A stretch of 64,000 nt of DNA, from assembly GCA_900541925.1 (NCBI GenBank), contig UQMB01000009.1, positions 49,459-113,458 on the forward strand, given 5' to 3'. The notes beneath the pieces are model-generated. The model ran no database searches, was not told the origin of the DNA, and saw nothing but the letters and a program-made list of their open reading frames with translations. Both the position numbers and the translations under genes were made by a program. Every line of letters starts with the position of its first letter. The stretch's first letter is position 1. Source of the DNA: an uncultured Bacteroidales bacterium (GTDB taxonomy: Bacteria; Bacteroidota; Bacteroidia; Bacteroidales; UBA932). Positions 18,189 through 27,449 of the stretch are shown in pieces.

Positions 18189-18200
18189 CAGACCGGCAAG

Positions 18201-19502
18201 ATGTCACCTTTTATCTGCAAGCTTTTCGGCTTCGACCCGAAAAAGAACAGCGTCCGTACCGAGATAGTCGCCGGTATCACGACCTTCCTCACGATGGCGT
18301 ACATCCTCGCCGTCAACCCGAGCATCTTCAGCAACATCAAGGAGATGCCTAATGGTTCGGTCTTCACCGCCACCGCCCTGGCCGCCATCGTCGGCACTCT
18401 AATCATGTCCCTTTACGCCAAGAAGCCTTTCGGCCTCGCTCCGGGCATGGGTCTCAACGCCTTCTTCGTGTTCACCGTGTGCCTTGGCATGGGCTACAGC
18501 TGGCAGTTCGCGCTGACGGCCATACTCATTGAGGGCCTCATTTTCATCATCCTCTCCGCCACCAAGGTGCGCGAGATGATAGTGAACGCGATCCCGTCTT
18601 CCCTCAAGAACGCCATCGGTGCCGGCATCGGCCTCTACATAGCCTTCATCGGCCTGCAGAACGCCGGCATCATCGTCAACGATGACGCCACGCTCGTCGG
18701 CCTCGGCTCACTGGGCTCCAAGACCAGCATCCTCTTCATCGTCGGACTCTTCCTCACTGCCATCCTCGTGGTGCTCAAGGTCAAGGGCGGCATCCTCATC
18801 GGCATGCTCGTCACGACCATCATCGGCATCCCTATGGGCGTGACCCAGTTCACCGGAGTGGTATCTCTCCCTGAGTCCATCTCCCCTATTTTCTGCAAGT
18901 TCGAGTGGGGACAGGTCCTGTCATGGGACATGCTCGTGGTAGTGCTCACCTTCCTTTTCATCGACATGTTCGACACCATCGGAACTGTGGTGGGCGTGTC
19001 CGTGAAGTCCGGGATGGTAGACAAGGACGGCCATGTGGACGGTGTCAGCAAGATTCTCATGGCTGACGCTGTGGCAACCACCGCCGGAGCCTGCTTCGGA
19101 ACCTCAACCACCACCACCTACATCGAGAGCGCCGCAGGTGTCGCGGAAGGCGGCCGCACGGGTCTCACATCTTTCGTGATCGCCCTCTGCTTCGCCATCG
19201 CCATGCTCTTCTCTCCGGTGTTCCTCGCCATTCCTGGCGCGGCCACCGGAGCCGTGCTCGTGATCGTCGGCGTGATGATGATGAGCCCGATCCGCAACAT
19301 CGACTGGGACGACTACTCCGAGGCCATTCCTGCATTCGTGACAGCCGTGATGATGCCGCTTTCTTACAGCATCGCCCACGGCATCATGCTCGGCATGATC
19401 TCGTATGTCGTGATCAAGGCACTCTCAGGCAAGATCAAGAATGTCAGCGTGACCATGTGGGTGCTCGCAGTGCTCTTCGTGCTGAGATACATCTTCATGT
19501 AA
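18201..19502 (+). CDS. NCS2-family adenine/guanine/hypoxanthine permease (AzgA/PbuG type)
   Basis: This inner-membrane purine base transporter has 433 residues. It starts with the family-typical FGFDPKKNSVRTEIVAGITTFLTMAYILAVNP. Other AzgA markers are GLAPGMGLNAFF, IDMFDTIGTVVGVS, and ACFGTSTTTTYIESAAGVAEGGRTGL. About 12-14 hydrophobic segments are visible. It follows the DUF5020 gene by 12 bases and ends at a strong terminator, forming a two-gene unit for moving purines across both membranes, next to apt. Confidence 0.95.
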   Translation: MSPFICKLFGFDPKKNSVRTEIVAGITTFLTMAYILAVNPSIFSNIKEMPNGSVFTATALAAIVGTLIMSLYAKKPFGLAPGMGLNAFFVFTVCLGMGYSWQFALTAILIEGLIFIILSATKVREMIVNAIPSSLKNAIGAGIGLYIAFIGLQNAGIIVNDDATLVGLGSLGSKTSILFIVGLFLTAILVVLKVKGGILIGMLVTTIIGIPMGVTQFTGVVSLPESISPIFCKFEWGQVLSWDMLVVVLTFLFIDMFDTIGTVVGVSVKSGMVDKDGHVDGVSKILMADAVATTAGACFGTSTTTTYIESAAGVAEGGRTGLTSFVIALCFAIAMLFSPVFLAIPGAATGAVLVIVGVMMMSPIRNIDWDDYSEAIPAFVTAVMMPLSYSIAHGIMLGMISYVVIKALSGKIKNVSVTMWVLAVLFVLRYIFM

Positions 19503-19526
19503 GAAACAAGCTTCAGATTAGCAAGC

Positions 19527-19563
19527 ACCGCGACTCCATGATGGGGCCGCGGTGTTCTTTTTA
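19527..19563 (+). terminator. Terminator after the purine permease
   Basis: CACCGCG and CGCGGTG, extended by CTCCA/TGGGG after one mismatch, form a 12-pair stem followed by TTCTTTTT. Confidence 0.85.
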
Positions 19564-19598
19564 TGCGGGGCCGACGCCCCGGAACCAGCTTTCGAATG

Positions 19599-20627
19599 TT
19601 AGAGCTCGACCTTGACGCCCGGCAGGATGGTGCGTCCGTCCCAGTCATTGACCAGGCGACGGAGTACGGAGTCAAGATATGGGTAGCGCCTGAACGGCAC
19701 TTCCGTGAGTTCACGTATGCATCCGAGCGCCGTGGGGATACAGTCGATAAAGAGCTGCTTGCGCTCCACCAGGCCGCGGAAGCCATATGCCCCGAACTCC
19801 TGCAGCAGGCGCACCAGGGTGATGAGCCTGTATTTTTCCATGAATTTCTCCTCGTCCACATCCCTGAACTGCCGCAGCGCCTTGATATACACTCCCTCCA
19901 GTTCGGCGCGCAGGGCTGCGGAGAAATGCGTGCCCGCGTTCCACAGGAACGAGGCCAGGTCATACTGCACGGGCCCTCTCCGGCCTCCCTGGAAATCGAT
20001 GAAGCACGGCTCCCCGTCCTTGATCATGATGTTGCGCGCCTGGAAATCCCTATACATGAACGTATCCCCCTCGAAATCAAGGGAATCCTCACGCAGCCGG
20101 TCAAAATCGTCCTGCAGGCGTATCTCATCGAACTCCAGTCCGGTGAGTTTCAGGAAATCATATTTGAAATAGCTCAGGTCAAAATTGACCATCCTGGCAT
20201 TGAACTCCCTGTCGGGGAAGCACACGTCCCAGTTCATCCCCTCCCCTACCTTGAACTGCAACGCCGGCAGCAGGGCCATCGTGTCGTGAAGCCATGCAAG
20301 CTGCTCTCCGGTGAAGCTGCCGTCAGAAAGGGAAGGCCTGAGAAGCGAGAAAAGCTGCCCGTCACCAAGGTCCTCCTGGATATAGGCCATCCCGTCAACG
20401 GAAACCGCGTAGACCTCCGGAGCATGCAGCCCCGCAGCGCGGAACTTCTCATCTATGGTGAGGAATGCCCTGTTCTCGGCCGGATTCGTGCCAATGCACC
20501 CGACCACGGTTCCTCCTTCACCGCAGATCCTGTAATACTTGCGGGCGCTCCCGGACAACGGAAGCAGCTCCATCTCCTCCGGACGGACGCCGAAGCGGGA
20601 CTCATACAATTTCGACAATCTTTCCAT
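19599..20627 (-). CDS. AmgK-like sugar kinase (APH-family phosphotransferase)
   Basis: The 342-residue protein has an aminoglycoside-phosphotransferase-type kinase fold. Visible features are LPLSGSARKYYRI (P-loop-like), EDLGDGQLFSLL, the catalytic block FMYRDFQARNIMI and the metal-binding FIDFQGGRRGP. AmgK homologues phosphorylate MurNAc/GlcNAc at the anomeric carbon, and MurU then makes UDP-MurNAc; the MurU-like gene is 2.8 kb away. The inner ATG at 20627 is chosen because a longer frame would run through the divergent promoter and porin gene. It could also be a choline-kinase-like enzyme. Confidence 0.75.
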   Translation of the reverse strand: MERLSKLYESRFGVRPEEMELLPLSGSARKYYRICGEGGTVVGCIGTNPAENRAFLTIDEKFRAAGLHAPEVYAVSVDGMAYIQEDLGDGQLFSLLRPSLSDGSFTGEQLAWLHDTMALLPALQFKVGEGMNWDVCFPDREFNARMVNFDLSYFKYDFLKLTGLEFDEIRLQDDFDRLREDSLDFEGDTFMYRDFQARNIMIKDGEPCFIDFQGGRRGPVQYDLASFLWNAGTHFSAALRAELEGVYIKALRQFRDVDEEKFMEKYRLITLVRLLQEFGAYGFRGLVERKQLFIDCIPTALGCIRELTEVPFRRYPYLDSVLRRLVNDWDGRTILPGVKVEL

Positions 20628-20650
20628 AAACAGTGCTAAAATACGCACTT

Positions 20651-20682
20651 TTGAAGGATTATCAAATTTTTCCGTAACTTTG
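20651..20682 (+). promoter_or_regulatory. Promoter of the putative porin gene
   Basis: TTG (20651-20653, within CTTTTG), 21 bases, then TAACTTTG (20675-20682). The start codon is 12 bases later, leaving a very short leader. Confidence 0.7.
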
Positions 20683-20694
20683 CCGATTGCAGAA

Positions 20695-23148
20695 ATGAAG
20701 TTACTGTCCCGCATACTTTTCCCGGCAGCCGTGATGGCTTTTACAACTGCCGGCGCCCTGGACTTCGGCAATGTTCCCGCCGGCCCGTCCGCCGTGCCGT
20801 CCGTATCAGAAAGCCGGGACACCGTGGTCTACCCGCCATACAATTACCGCCCGCGCTCAGCCAGGGGCAACGCCGTGACGGACAGCCTGTATGAGGACAT
20901 CTTCGAGATCCCGGACTCCTCGCTCTCCGGGAGAAGCCTCAGTCCGAGGGACTCCCTTAAAGCCCTTCTCGACTCCACGCTCTGGGACAAGCTGGACTCC
21001 ATATATATAGCCGACTCCACCGCCAAGGCCAAGGCCAAGTTCGACGCGTGGTACGCATCCCTGTCCAAAGAAGAGAGGAAAAAATACGACAAGGAGCAGC
21101 TCACAAAGCTCAAGGTGGCGAGAGCCGACTCCCTGAGGGCCGTAAAGGAAGAAAAGAAAGCCATAAGGGACAGCATCCTGGAGGCGACCCCGAGGATTCT
21201 CGAGACATACGCGATTCCGGACTCCATGCAATACAAGCGCATCATAGCCTGGACTCTGGACAGGGATTTCGGCAAGCTGAAACCGTACATCCCGGACACG
21301 ACATACAACTATCACTTCCACGACTACCCTTTCCAGCGCAACGACGTCAACGCCAGCTGGCTGGGAGTAGCGGGAAGCCCCGTACAATATTACAACTGGT
21401 TCAAGCGCGGACGAGGAGAGGGCGTAGAGTTCTACGACGCCTTCGAATCATGGAGCTATTCCCCGGAAACCCTGCCGCACTACAACTCCAAGACCCCGCA
21501 CACCGAGCTGGCATATTTCGGGACGCTCTTCGCCGGCAAGGACAAGGAATCCAACAACCTGCGCCTCTTCACCACACAGAACATCACCCCGGCATTCAAC
21601 TTCGCCCTGCTCTACGAAAGATACGGGGGCGAGGGGATGCTTGAGAACGAGAAGACCTCCAACTCGACGGCGGTCGCCCAGGTCAACTACCTCGGGAAGC
21701 GATACTCAGCCCACGCCGGCTATATCGGCAACAACATCTCCATGGGCGAAAACGGAGGAATGCAGGACCTGAAGTGGGTCCGCGACACCACGGTGAACTC
21801 CAGGGACATCCCGGTCAATCTCAAGAACGCGCAGAGCAAGCTCAAGAAGCGCAGTTTCTTCATAGACCAGCAGCTGCGCATACCTTTCAACTTCATCAAC
21901 AGGATAAGGGCCTCGCGCGACACCACCTACAAGTACAACGCCGACAGCCTCGACCGCAACATCACCACGGCCTATATCGGCCACAGCGGAGAGGTGAGCA
22001 CCTACTCGAGAAAATACACGGACCAGACCTCCGACGAGGCCGCCAGGGCGTTCTACAACAATGTCTTCAACCACAGCCCGTCGGCGAGCGCGGACTCCCT
22101 CGGGATGACAAAGATAGACAACAAGCTCTACATCAGGCTTCAGCCATGGTCAAGCGAGGCTGCTGTCTCGAAACTCGACGTCGGTGTGGGAGATTATGTC
22201 AAGACCTACTTCGACAGCAGCTATGTGCGCGGCACAAGGCACACGGAAAACTCCGTCTACGCCTATGCCGGAGTCGAAGGGCAGATCAGGAACAATTTCT
22301 TCTGGAACGCCAAAGGCAAGTATGTGCTGCTCGGCCATGATTTCGGAGACTTCAGCCTCGAAGCCGACGGACGCCTGGACTTCTACCCGTTCCGGCGGGC
22401 CCGGAAGAGCCCGATAAGCCTTGCGGTCAGGTTCGAGACGCTGTTGCAGGAGCCGGGCTACTATCAGCAGCACCTCAACGCCAACCATTTCGCCTGGGAC
22501 AACGACTTCTCGAAGGTCTCCACGACACGCCTGTCCGGAAGCCTCGATATCCCGAGGTGGAAAGCCTCGCTGTCTGTGGGATACGCCCTGCTGGGCAACA
22601 ATCTCTACTATGACTCCGGCGGAATCATCCGCCAGAACGAGAACGTGATGAGCATCCTCTCCGCAGACTTGCGCAAGGACTTCGCGTTCGGCCCGCTGCA
22701 TCTTGACAACAAGGTACTGCTGCAATACTCCTCCGCTCCCGAGATCGTGCCGCTCCCGGCGGTCGCCCTCAACCTCAGGTACTATCTGCAATTCACCGTG
22801 CAGAAGGTGCTGCAGATGCAGATAGGGGCAGACGCGTTCTACAACACGTCTTGGAATTCCCCTATGTGGAACCCGAATGTCGGAGTGTTCTACAACCAGA
22901 CGGAGAGGAGCTACACCAACGGCCCGTACTTCGACGTCTTCGTCAACATGCAGTGGAAGAGGGCCTGCATATTCGTCAAATATCAGAATGCCGGCGGAGG
23001 CTGGCCTCTCGACAAGCACGACTTCTTCAGTTCCGACCGCCACACGGTGACGTTCAACGGGATGGGCGGGCTCAAGATAGGCATATTCTGGCCATTCTAC
23101 ACCCAGCCGACCGGAAGGCCTCCTGTCGGCGGAACAAACAGAAAATAA
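20695..23148 (+). CDS. Putative porin (large outer-membrane beta-barrel)
   Basis: The protein has 817 residues. The signal peptide ends near TAGALDFG. A Lys/Asp/Ser-rich segment (about 110-185, many charged helices such as LSKEERKKYDKEQL) precedes a long barrel starting near FHDYPFQRNDVNASWLGV. This matches the Bacteroidota putative porin family (PF14121). The C-terminal part shows repeated strands ending in aromatic residues and finishes with a Pro/Gly-rich tail after FWPFYTQPTG. The lytic transglycosylase gene follows after 7 bases. Transported substrate is unknown. Confidence 0.8.
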   Translation: MKLLSRILFPAAVMAFTTAGALDFGNVPAGPSAVPSVSESRDTVVYPPYNYRPRSARGNAVTDSLYEDIFEIPDSSLSGRSLSPRDSLKALLDSTLWDKLDSIYIADSTAKAKAKFDAWYASLSKEERKKYDKEQLTKLKVARADSLRAVKEEKKAIRDSILEATPRILETYAIPDSMQYKRIIAWTLDRDFGKLKPYIPDTTYNYHFHDYPFQRNDVNASWLGVAGSPVQYYNWFKRGRGEGVEFYDAFESWSYSPETLPHYNSKTPHTELAYFGTLFAGKDKESNNLRLFTTQNITPAFNFALLYERYGGEGMLENEKTSNSTAVAQVNYLGKRYSAHAGYIGNNISMGENGGMQDLKWVRDTTVNSRDIPVNLKNAQSKLKKRSFFIDQQLRIPFNFINRIRASRDTTYKYNADSLDRNITTAYIGHSGEVSTYSRKYTDQTSDEAARAFYNNVFNHSPSASADSLGMTKIDNKLYIRLQPWSSEAAVSKLDVGVGDYVKTYFDSSYVRGTRHTENSVYAYAGVEGQIRNNFFWNAKGKYVLLGHDFGDFSLEADGRLDFYPFRRARKSPISLAVRFETLLQEPGYYQQHLNANHFAWDNDFSKVSTTRLSGSLDIPRWKASLSVGYALLGNNLYYDSGGIIRQNENVMSILSADLRKDFAFGPLHLDNKVLLQYSSAPEIVPLPAVALNLRYYLQFTVQKVLQMQIGADAFYNTSWNSPMWNPNVGVFYNQTERSYTNGPYFDVFVNMQWKRACIFVKYQNAGGGWPLDKHDFFSSDRHTVTFNGMGGLKIGIFWPFYTQPTGRPPVGGTNRK

Positions 23149-23155
23149 CAGTCTT

Positions 23156-24196
23156 ATGACCCGCAGAGACACCCCCGCCATCATAGTCGCTACGCTGACG
23201 GCAGTCTTGCTAGTCGCAACATTTGTCGCATCTTTTTTCAGCCGGACCGCGGAAGAGGAAGGCATACGCCCGCACATCCGCAGCATCCTGGAACTCGGCC
23301 GGATGACCGACACCACAAGGGCCCTTGTGGTGGGCTACAACCACTATCTCCTCGAAAGGTACGCCGAGAGCAACGGCCAGAGCATCGAGATAGACATCAC
23401 AGGCAAGGACATCTCATGGATCGACTCCCTCAAGGCCGGCCGCGTCGACATCGTGGTCGTCCCGTTCGAGGACAGCCTGTCGGTGGACAGTGTCCTGGTG
23501 TCGGTGCCGGTGGACAGCATCAGCGTCTGGCTCATGAGACACGATGACCATTGCAACATGGAGGACGCCAACAGCTGGCTCCTCGGCTGGCTGGGAAGCG
23601 AAGAGCATGACGGCATCAAAGACAGTTTCCTGAAGCGCTACGACGCGTTCCGAAGCAGACGCCGGGAGTCCATCAGCCCTTACGACAGCCTGATACGCAC
23701 ACATGCGGACTCCCTCGGATGGGACTGGAGGCTGCTCGCCGCCGTCATCTACCAGGAATCGCGCTTCCATATCGAGGCCCGCTCAAGACGCGGCGCGAGC
23801 GGACTCATGCAGATGATGCCGAAAACCGCCGCACGCTACGGCGTCACCGACCCGCTCTCCCCCGAAGAGAACATACGCGCCGGGGCGCAGCTGCTCGGCA
23901 GGCTCATCCGACGGTACTATAACGTCGGGGCCGACAACAGCGAGAGGTACAAATACGCTCTGGCCGCCTACAACGCAGGCGTCGGCCGGGTGGATGACAT
24001 ACTGAACCTGGCTCGGCTCAGGGGCGTTGACTGCTCGCGCTGGGACAGCGTCGTCAGCGTGATTCCGGAGATGACGGACCAGGCCGTCCTGGACAGCGGC
24101 GCAGTCAAGCGCGGCCCGTTCAAAGGCCGTGAGACTATCGCCTATGTGGACAGCGTGATGGCCATTTATGAGGAATTCAAAAGGATTTGCCCATGA
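23156..24196 (+). CDS. MltF-like membrane-bound lytic transglycosylase
   Basis: The 346-residue protein has an N-terminal membrane anchor (about 8-28), a shortened periplasmic-binding-protein-like domain (about 55-165) and a C-terminal SLT lysozyme-like domain. Catalytic Glu201 is in YQESRF, followed by GASGLMQMMPKTA and YALAAYNAGVGRV. The enzyme cleaves peptidoglycan glycan strands to 1,6-anhydro ends in the periplasm. The regulatory domain is smaller than in MltF of proteobacteria. It is probably co-transcribed with the porin gene. Confidence 0.9.
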   Translation: MTRRDTPAIIVATLTAVLLVATFVASFFSRTAEEEGIRPHIRSILELGRMTDTTRALVVGYNHYLLERYAESNGQSIEIDITGKDISWIDSLKAGRVDIVVVPFEDSLSVDSVLVSVPVDSISVWLMRHDDHCNMEDANSWLLGWLGSEEHDGIKDSFLKRYDAFRSRRRESISPYDSLIRTHADSLGWDWRLLAAVIYQESRFHIEARSRRGASGLMQMMPKTAARYGVTDPLSPEENIRAGAQLLGRLIRRYYNVGADNSERYKYALAAYNAGVGRVDDILNLARLRGVDCSRWDSVVSVIPEMTDQAVLDSGAVKRGPFKGRETIAYVDSVMAIYEEFKRICP

Positions 24197-24262
24197 CGTA
24201 GGGACACCTTGCCGTTATTTTACTTAACTTAGCGGCAAAGTTGTGTTCCACAATAAATTCAA

Positions 24263-26287
24263 ATGATGAAAAAGTTATTAGTGTTTATGATCCCTGTGAT
24301 GATGCTGGCCTCTGCATGCCAGTCAGGAGAAAAGGGTGAAAAGGTTCCGGGCATCGATGTCTCCGACATGGATCTGACCGTATCCCCGGCCCAGGATTTC
24401 TACAAGTACGCCGACGGCGGGTGGATCAAGAAGCATCCGCTCAAGCCTGAGTACGCGCGCTTCGGCTCATTCGACGCGCTCCGCGAGAACAATGTCGAGC
24501 GCCTCAACGCGCTCTTCGCCGAGATGGCCACGATGTCTCCGGCCAAGGGCACCACGGACCAGAAGATAGTCGACCTCTATAAGCAGGGGCTCGACTCCAC
24601 AAGGCGCAATGCCGAAGGGGCCGCACCTCTGAAGAAATATCTTGACGCCATATATTCCGCCGCCGACAAGGCCGCTCTCAACGCGGAGCTCGCCGCCCTC
24701 AACAAATGCGGCGAAGGCGGGTTCTTCAGCGTCGGTGTCAGCGCTGACCTGATGGACAGCAACAAGCAGGTGCTCTACCTCGGACAGGGCGGGCTCGGCA
24801 TGGGCGACCGTGACTACTACATAGAGGAGAGCAACGCCGCCCTGAAGAAGGGATACGGCGAGATGCTCGCAAAGCTGTTCACCCTCAGCGGCCTCGACAA
24901 TGCCGGCAAGAGAGCGGACAACGCCCTCGCGACAGAGGACAAGATCGCGAAAGTGTCATGGACCAGCATCGAGAACCGCGACTACACCAAGCAGTACAAC
25001 CCGATGAGCGTCGGGCAGATAGACAAGGCCTACCCGGGGTTCGGCTTCACGGAGTTCTTCAAGGCCCTCGGCATCGAGGACCCGGGCATGGTCATAGTTC
25101 AGCAGCCGTCATACTTCAAGGGCTTCGCCAAGATCTGGTCCGACTCCAGCCTCGACGCGCTCAAGGACTATCTTGCCGGACTGTTCATAAGCAGCTCCGC
25201 GTCAGCCCTGTCAGATGATTTCTACGCCGCGAGCTTCGATTTCTTCAGCACGCAGATGAGCGGAGTGACAGAGCAGAAGCCTAGGTGGAAGCGCGCGATG
25301 AGCGTGCCGAACAGCATACTCGGCGAGGCCGTCGGGCAGATGTATGTCAAGAAGTATTTCCCGGAGTCCTACAAGAATCAGGTTCTTGACCTTGTGAAGC
25401 AGCTCCAGATCTCCCTCGGACAGCACATTGACAGCCTCGAATGGATGTCCGACGAGACGAAGGCATACGCACGCGAGAAACTCGCCAGCTTCACCGTCAA
25501 GATCGGCTATCCGGACAAGTGGAAAGACTACAGCACCCTCTCGGTAGACCCTGAGGCGAGCTATCTGGAGAACCTCATGGCCGCCAGCAGCTGGTATGTG
25601 CAGGACAATCTCGGCAAACTCGGCAAGCAGACGGACCGCAGCGAATGGGGCATGACCCCTCAGACTGTCAACGCCTACTACAACCCGACCACCAACGAGA
25701 TCTGCTTCCCGGCAGCTATCCTCCAGCCGCCGTTCTTCAACGCCGACGCCGATGACGCGGTCAACTACGGAGCCATCGGAGTGGTGATCGGCCACGAGAT
25801 GACCCACGGATTCGACGACCAGGGCCGCCTCTTCGACAAGGACGGCAACATGAACAACTGGTGGCGCCCTGAGGACGAAGCGGCGTTCAAGGCCAAGACC
25901 GCAGTCCTCATCGACCAGTATAGCGAGGTGGAGATTCTCCCGGGAGTACACGCCAACGGAGCCCTCTCCCTCGGGGAGAACATCGCTGACCACGGCGGAC
26001 TCAGCATCGCCTACACGGCCCTGCACAACAAGCTCGGAGACAAGACTCCTGCCGACATAGACGGCTTCAGCGTAGACCAGAGATTCTATATCGGCTACGC
26101 CCACCTCTGGGCCCAGAACGCCACCGACGAGGAGAAGGCGCGTCTCACCAAGCTCGACGTGCACTCCCTCGCGGAGAACAGGGTCAATGTGGCCGTGCGC
26201 AACTTCAAGACCTTCTTCGACGCCTTCGGCATCAAGGAGGGAGACCCGATGTGGAGACCTGAAAGCGAAAGGGTAAGCATCTGGTAA
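24263..26287 (+). CDS. M13-family zinc metallopeptidase (neprilysin/PepO-like) lipoprotein
   Basis: The protein has 674 residues. The lipoprotein signal ends at ASAC. Zinc is bound by HEMTH (511-515) and by a downstream Glu in LGENIADHGGLSIAY, with catalytic Glu512. NAYYNPTTNEICFPAAILQPPFF is the substrate-binding block. Family members degrade oligopeptides up to a few kilodaltons in the envelope. The C-terminus ends ...ERVSIW, as usual for M13 (which end in a short aromatic motif). The next gene starts one base after its stop. Confidence 0.95.
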   Translation: MMKKLLVFMIPVMMLASACQSGEKGEKVPGIDVSDMDLTVSPAQDFYKYADGGWIKKHPLKPEYARFGSFDALRENNVERLNALFAEMATMSPAKGTTDQKIVDLYKQGLDSTRRNAEGAAPLKKYLDAIYSAADKAALNAELAALNKCGEGGFFSVGVSADLMDSNKQVLYLGQGGLGMGDRDYYIEESNAALKKGYGEMLAKLFTLSGLDNAGKRADNALATEDKIAKVSWTSIENRDYTKQYNPMSVGQIDKAYPGFGFTEFFKALGIEDPGMVIVQQPSYFKGFAKIWSDSSLDALKDYLAGLFISSSASALSDDFYAASFDFFSTQMSGVTEQKPRWKRAMSVPNSILGEAVGQMYVKKYFPESYKNQVLDLVKQLQISLGQHIDSLEWMSDETKAYAREKLASFTVKIGYPDKWKDYSTLSVDPEASYLENLMAASSWYVQDNLGKLGKQTDRSEWGMTPQTVNAYYNPTTNEICFPAAILQPPFFNADADDAVNYGAIGVVIGHEMTHGFDDQGRLFDKDGNMNNWWRPEDEAAFKAKTAVLIDQYSEVEILPGVHANGALSLGENIADHGGLSIAYTALHNKLGDKTPADIDGFSVDQRFYIGYAHLWAQNATDEEKARLTKLDVHSLAENRVNVAVRNFKTFFDAFGIKEGDPMWRPESERVSIW

Positions 26288-26288
26288 C

Positions 26289-27449
26289 ATGAAAGCCGAA
26301 GGCTTCATAGCCGGACGACTTCGATTCAAGGGAAGGGTGGCCGTCGCTGCGACGGCCATCTCTTTCTTTATCATAATCCTATCTGTCTGCATCGCGGAAG
26401 GTTTCAGCAGGGAGATCCGCAAAGGAGCCGCCGCAATCACCGGAGATGTCCTGATCACGGACAGGGGCGGCAACTTCTTCGGAGTGTCCGACCCGATTCC
26501 CTCGGACCCGTCATTCGCGGAGAGCGTCAAGGCTGTGCATGGAGTGGAGGGCCTCACCCCCATAATATGCCGGAGCGGCATAATCCGCAAGGGAGACGAG
26601 ATCCGCGGAGTGATGTTCAAGGGCACCGACGCCGACACCGTCTCCATGGGCGCACGGATACCGTCGGCCCTGGCCTCAAGCCTCGGGATTCACGTCGGGG
26701 ACAAGATTCAGGCATGGTTCATCTCGGACAGGATCAAGGTCAGGAAATTCACGGTGACGGGTATCTTCGACAGCCTGATAGACAGTGACGAGGGCCTGAT
26801 AATCCGGACAAGCGCCGCAGACATGCGAAGGCTCAACGGCTGGGACAGCTCAGAGGCCTCCGCGCTTGAAGTCTCCCTGTCCCCGTCCAGCAGAGACCGC
26901 AGGTCGATGAAAGCGGTGACGCGGGAGATAGGATCCATCGTGGCCGCAAGCCCCGATGATGAAGAGAACGGACTGGGAGCGCTTTCGGCGGCGGACAGAT
27001 TCCCGCAACTCTTCGACTGGCTGGACCTGATCGACTACAATGTCATCGCCATACTCGTGCTGATGACTGTCGTGGCGGGTTTCAACATGGTCTCCGGGCT
27101 GCTCATACTGCTGTTCCGCAACATCTCCACCATAGGCACCCTGAAGACTCTCGGGATGAAGGACAGGTCTATTGCAGGCGTCTTCCTGCGCATCGGGGCA
27201 AGGATCAGCCTCAGGGGAATGCTGATAGGCAACGCGGCAGCCCTGATTTTCTGCGCAGTCCAGGGCCTGACCAGACTCATACGGCTCGACCCGGCCAACT
27301 ATTTCATCTCTTTCGTCCCCGTAAGCATAGACCCGCTCCGCATACTTCTCACGGACGCGGCGGCGTTCGTGGCGATTCAGCTCCTGCTGCTCATCCCGTC
27401 TCTGTTCATTTCGAAGATCGACCCTTCTTTGACTGTGAAAGCTGAATGA
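26289..27449 (+). CDS. LolC/LolE-like ABC transporter permease (FtsX domain)
   Basis: The 386-residue protein has TM1 near 17-36, a large periplasmic MacB/Lol-type domain, then three C-terminal helices carrying the FtsX domain (VLMTVVAGFNMVSGLLILLF, RNISTIGTLKTLGMKDRSI). Members extract lipoproteins from the inner membrane or act in similar mechanotransmission. No ATPase gene is adjacent. The last 44 bases overlap the 3' end of the convergent TPR gene. Confidence 0.85.
   Translation: MKAEGFIAGRLRFKGRVAVAATAISFFIIILSVCIAEGFSREIRKGAAAITGDVLITDRGGNFFGVSDPIPSDPSFAESVKAVHGVEGLTPIICRSGIIRKGDEIRGVMFKGTDADTVSMGARIPSALASSLGIHVGDKIQAWFISDRIKVRKFTVTGIFDSLIDSDEGLIIRTSAADMRRLNGWDSSEASALEVSLSPSSRDRRSMKAVTREIGSIVAASPDDEENGLGALSAADRFPQLFDWLDLIDYNVIAILVLMTVVAGFNMVSGLLILLFRNISTIGTLKTLGMKDRSIAGVFLRIGARISLRGMLIGNAAALIFCAVQGLTRLIRLDPANYFISFVPVSIDPLRILLTDAAAFVAIQLLLLIPSLFISKIDPSLTVKAE

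Noticed and set aside
24221..24240. Third copy of the hairpin repeat (AGCGGCAAAG) before the M13 peptidase gene
   Set aside because: Only 9-10 bases match and the stem partner is missing.
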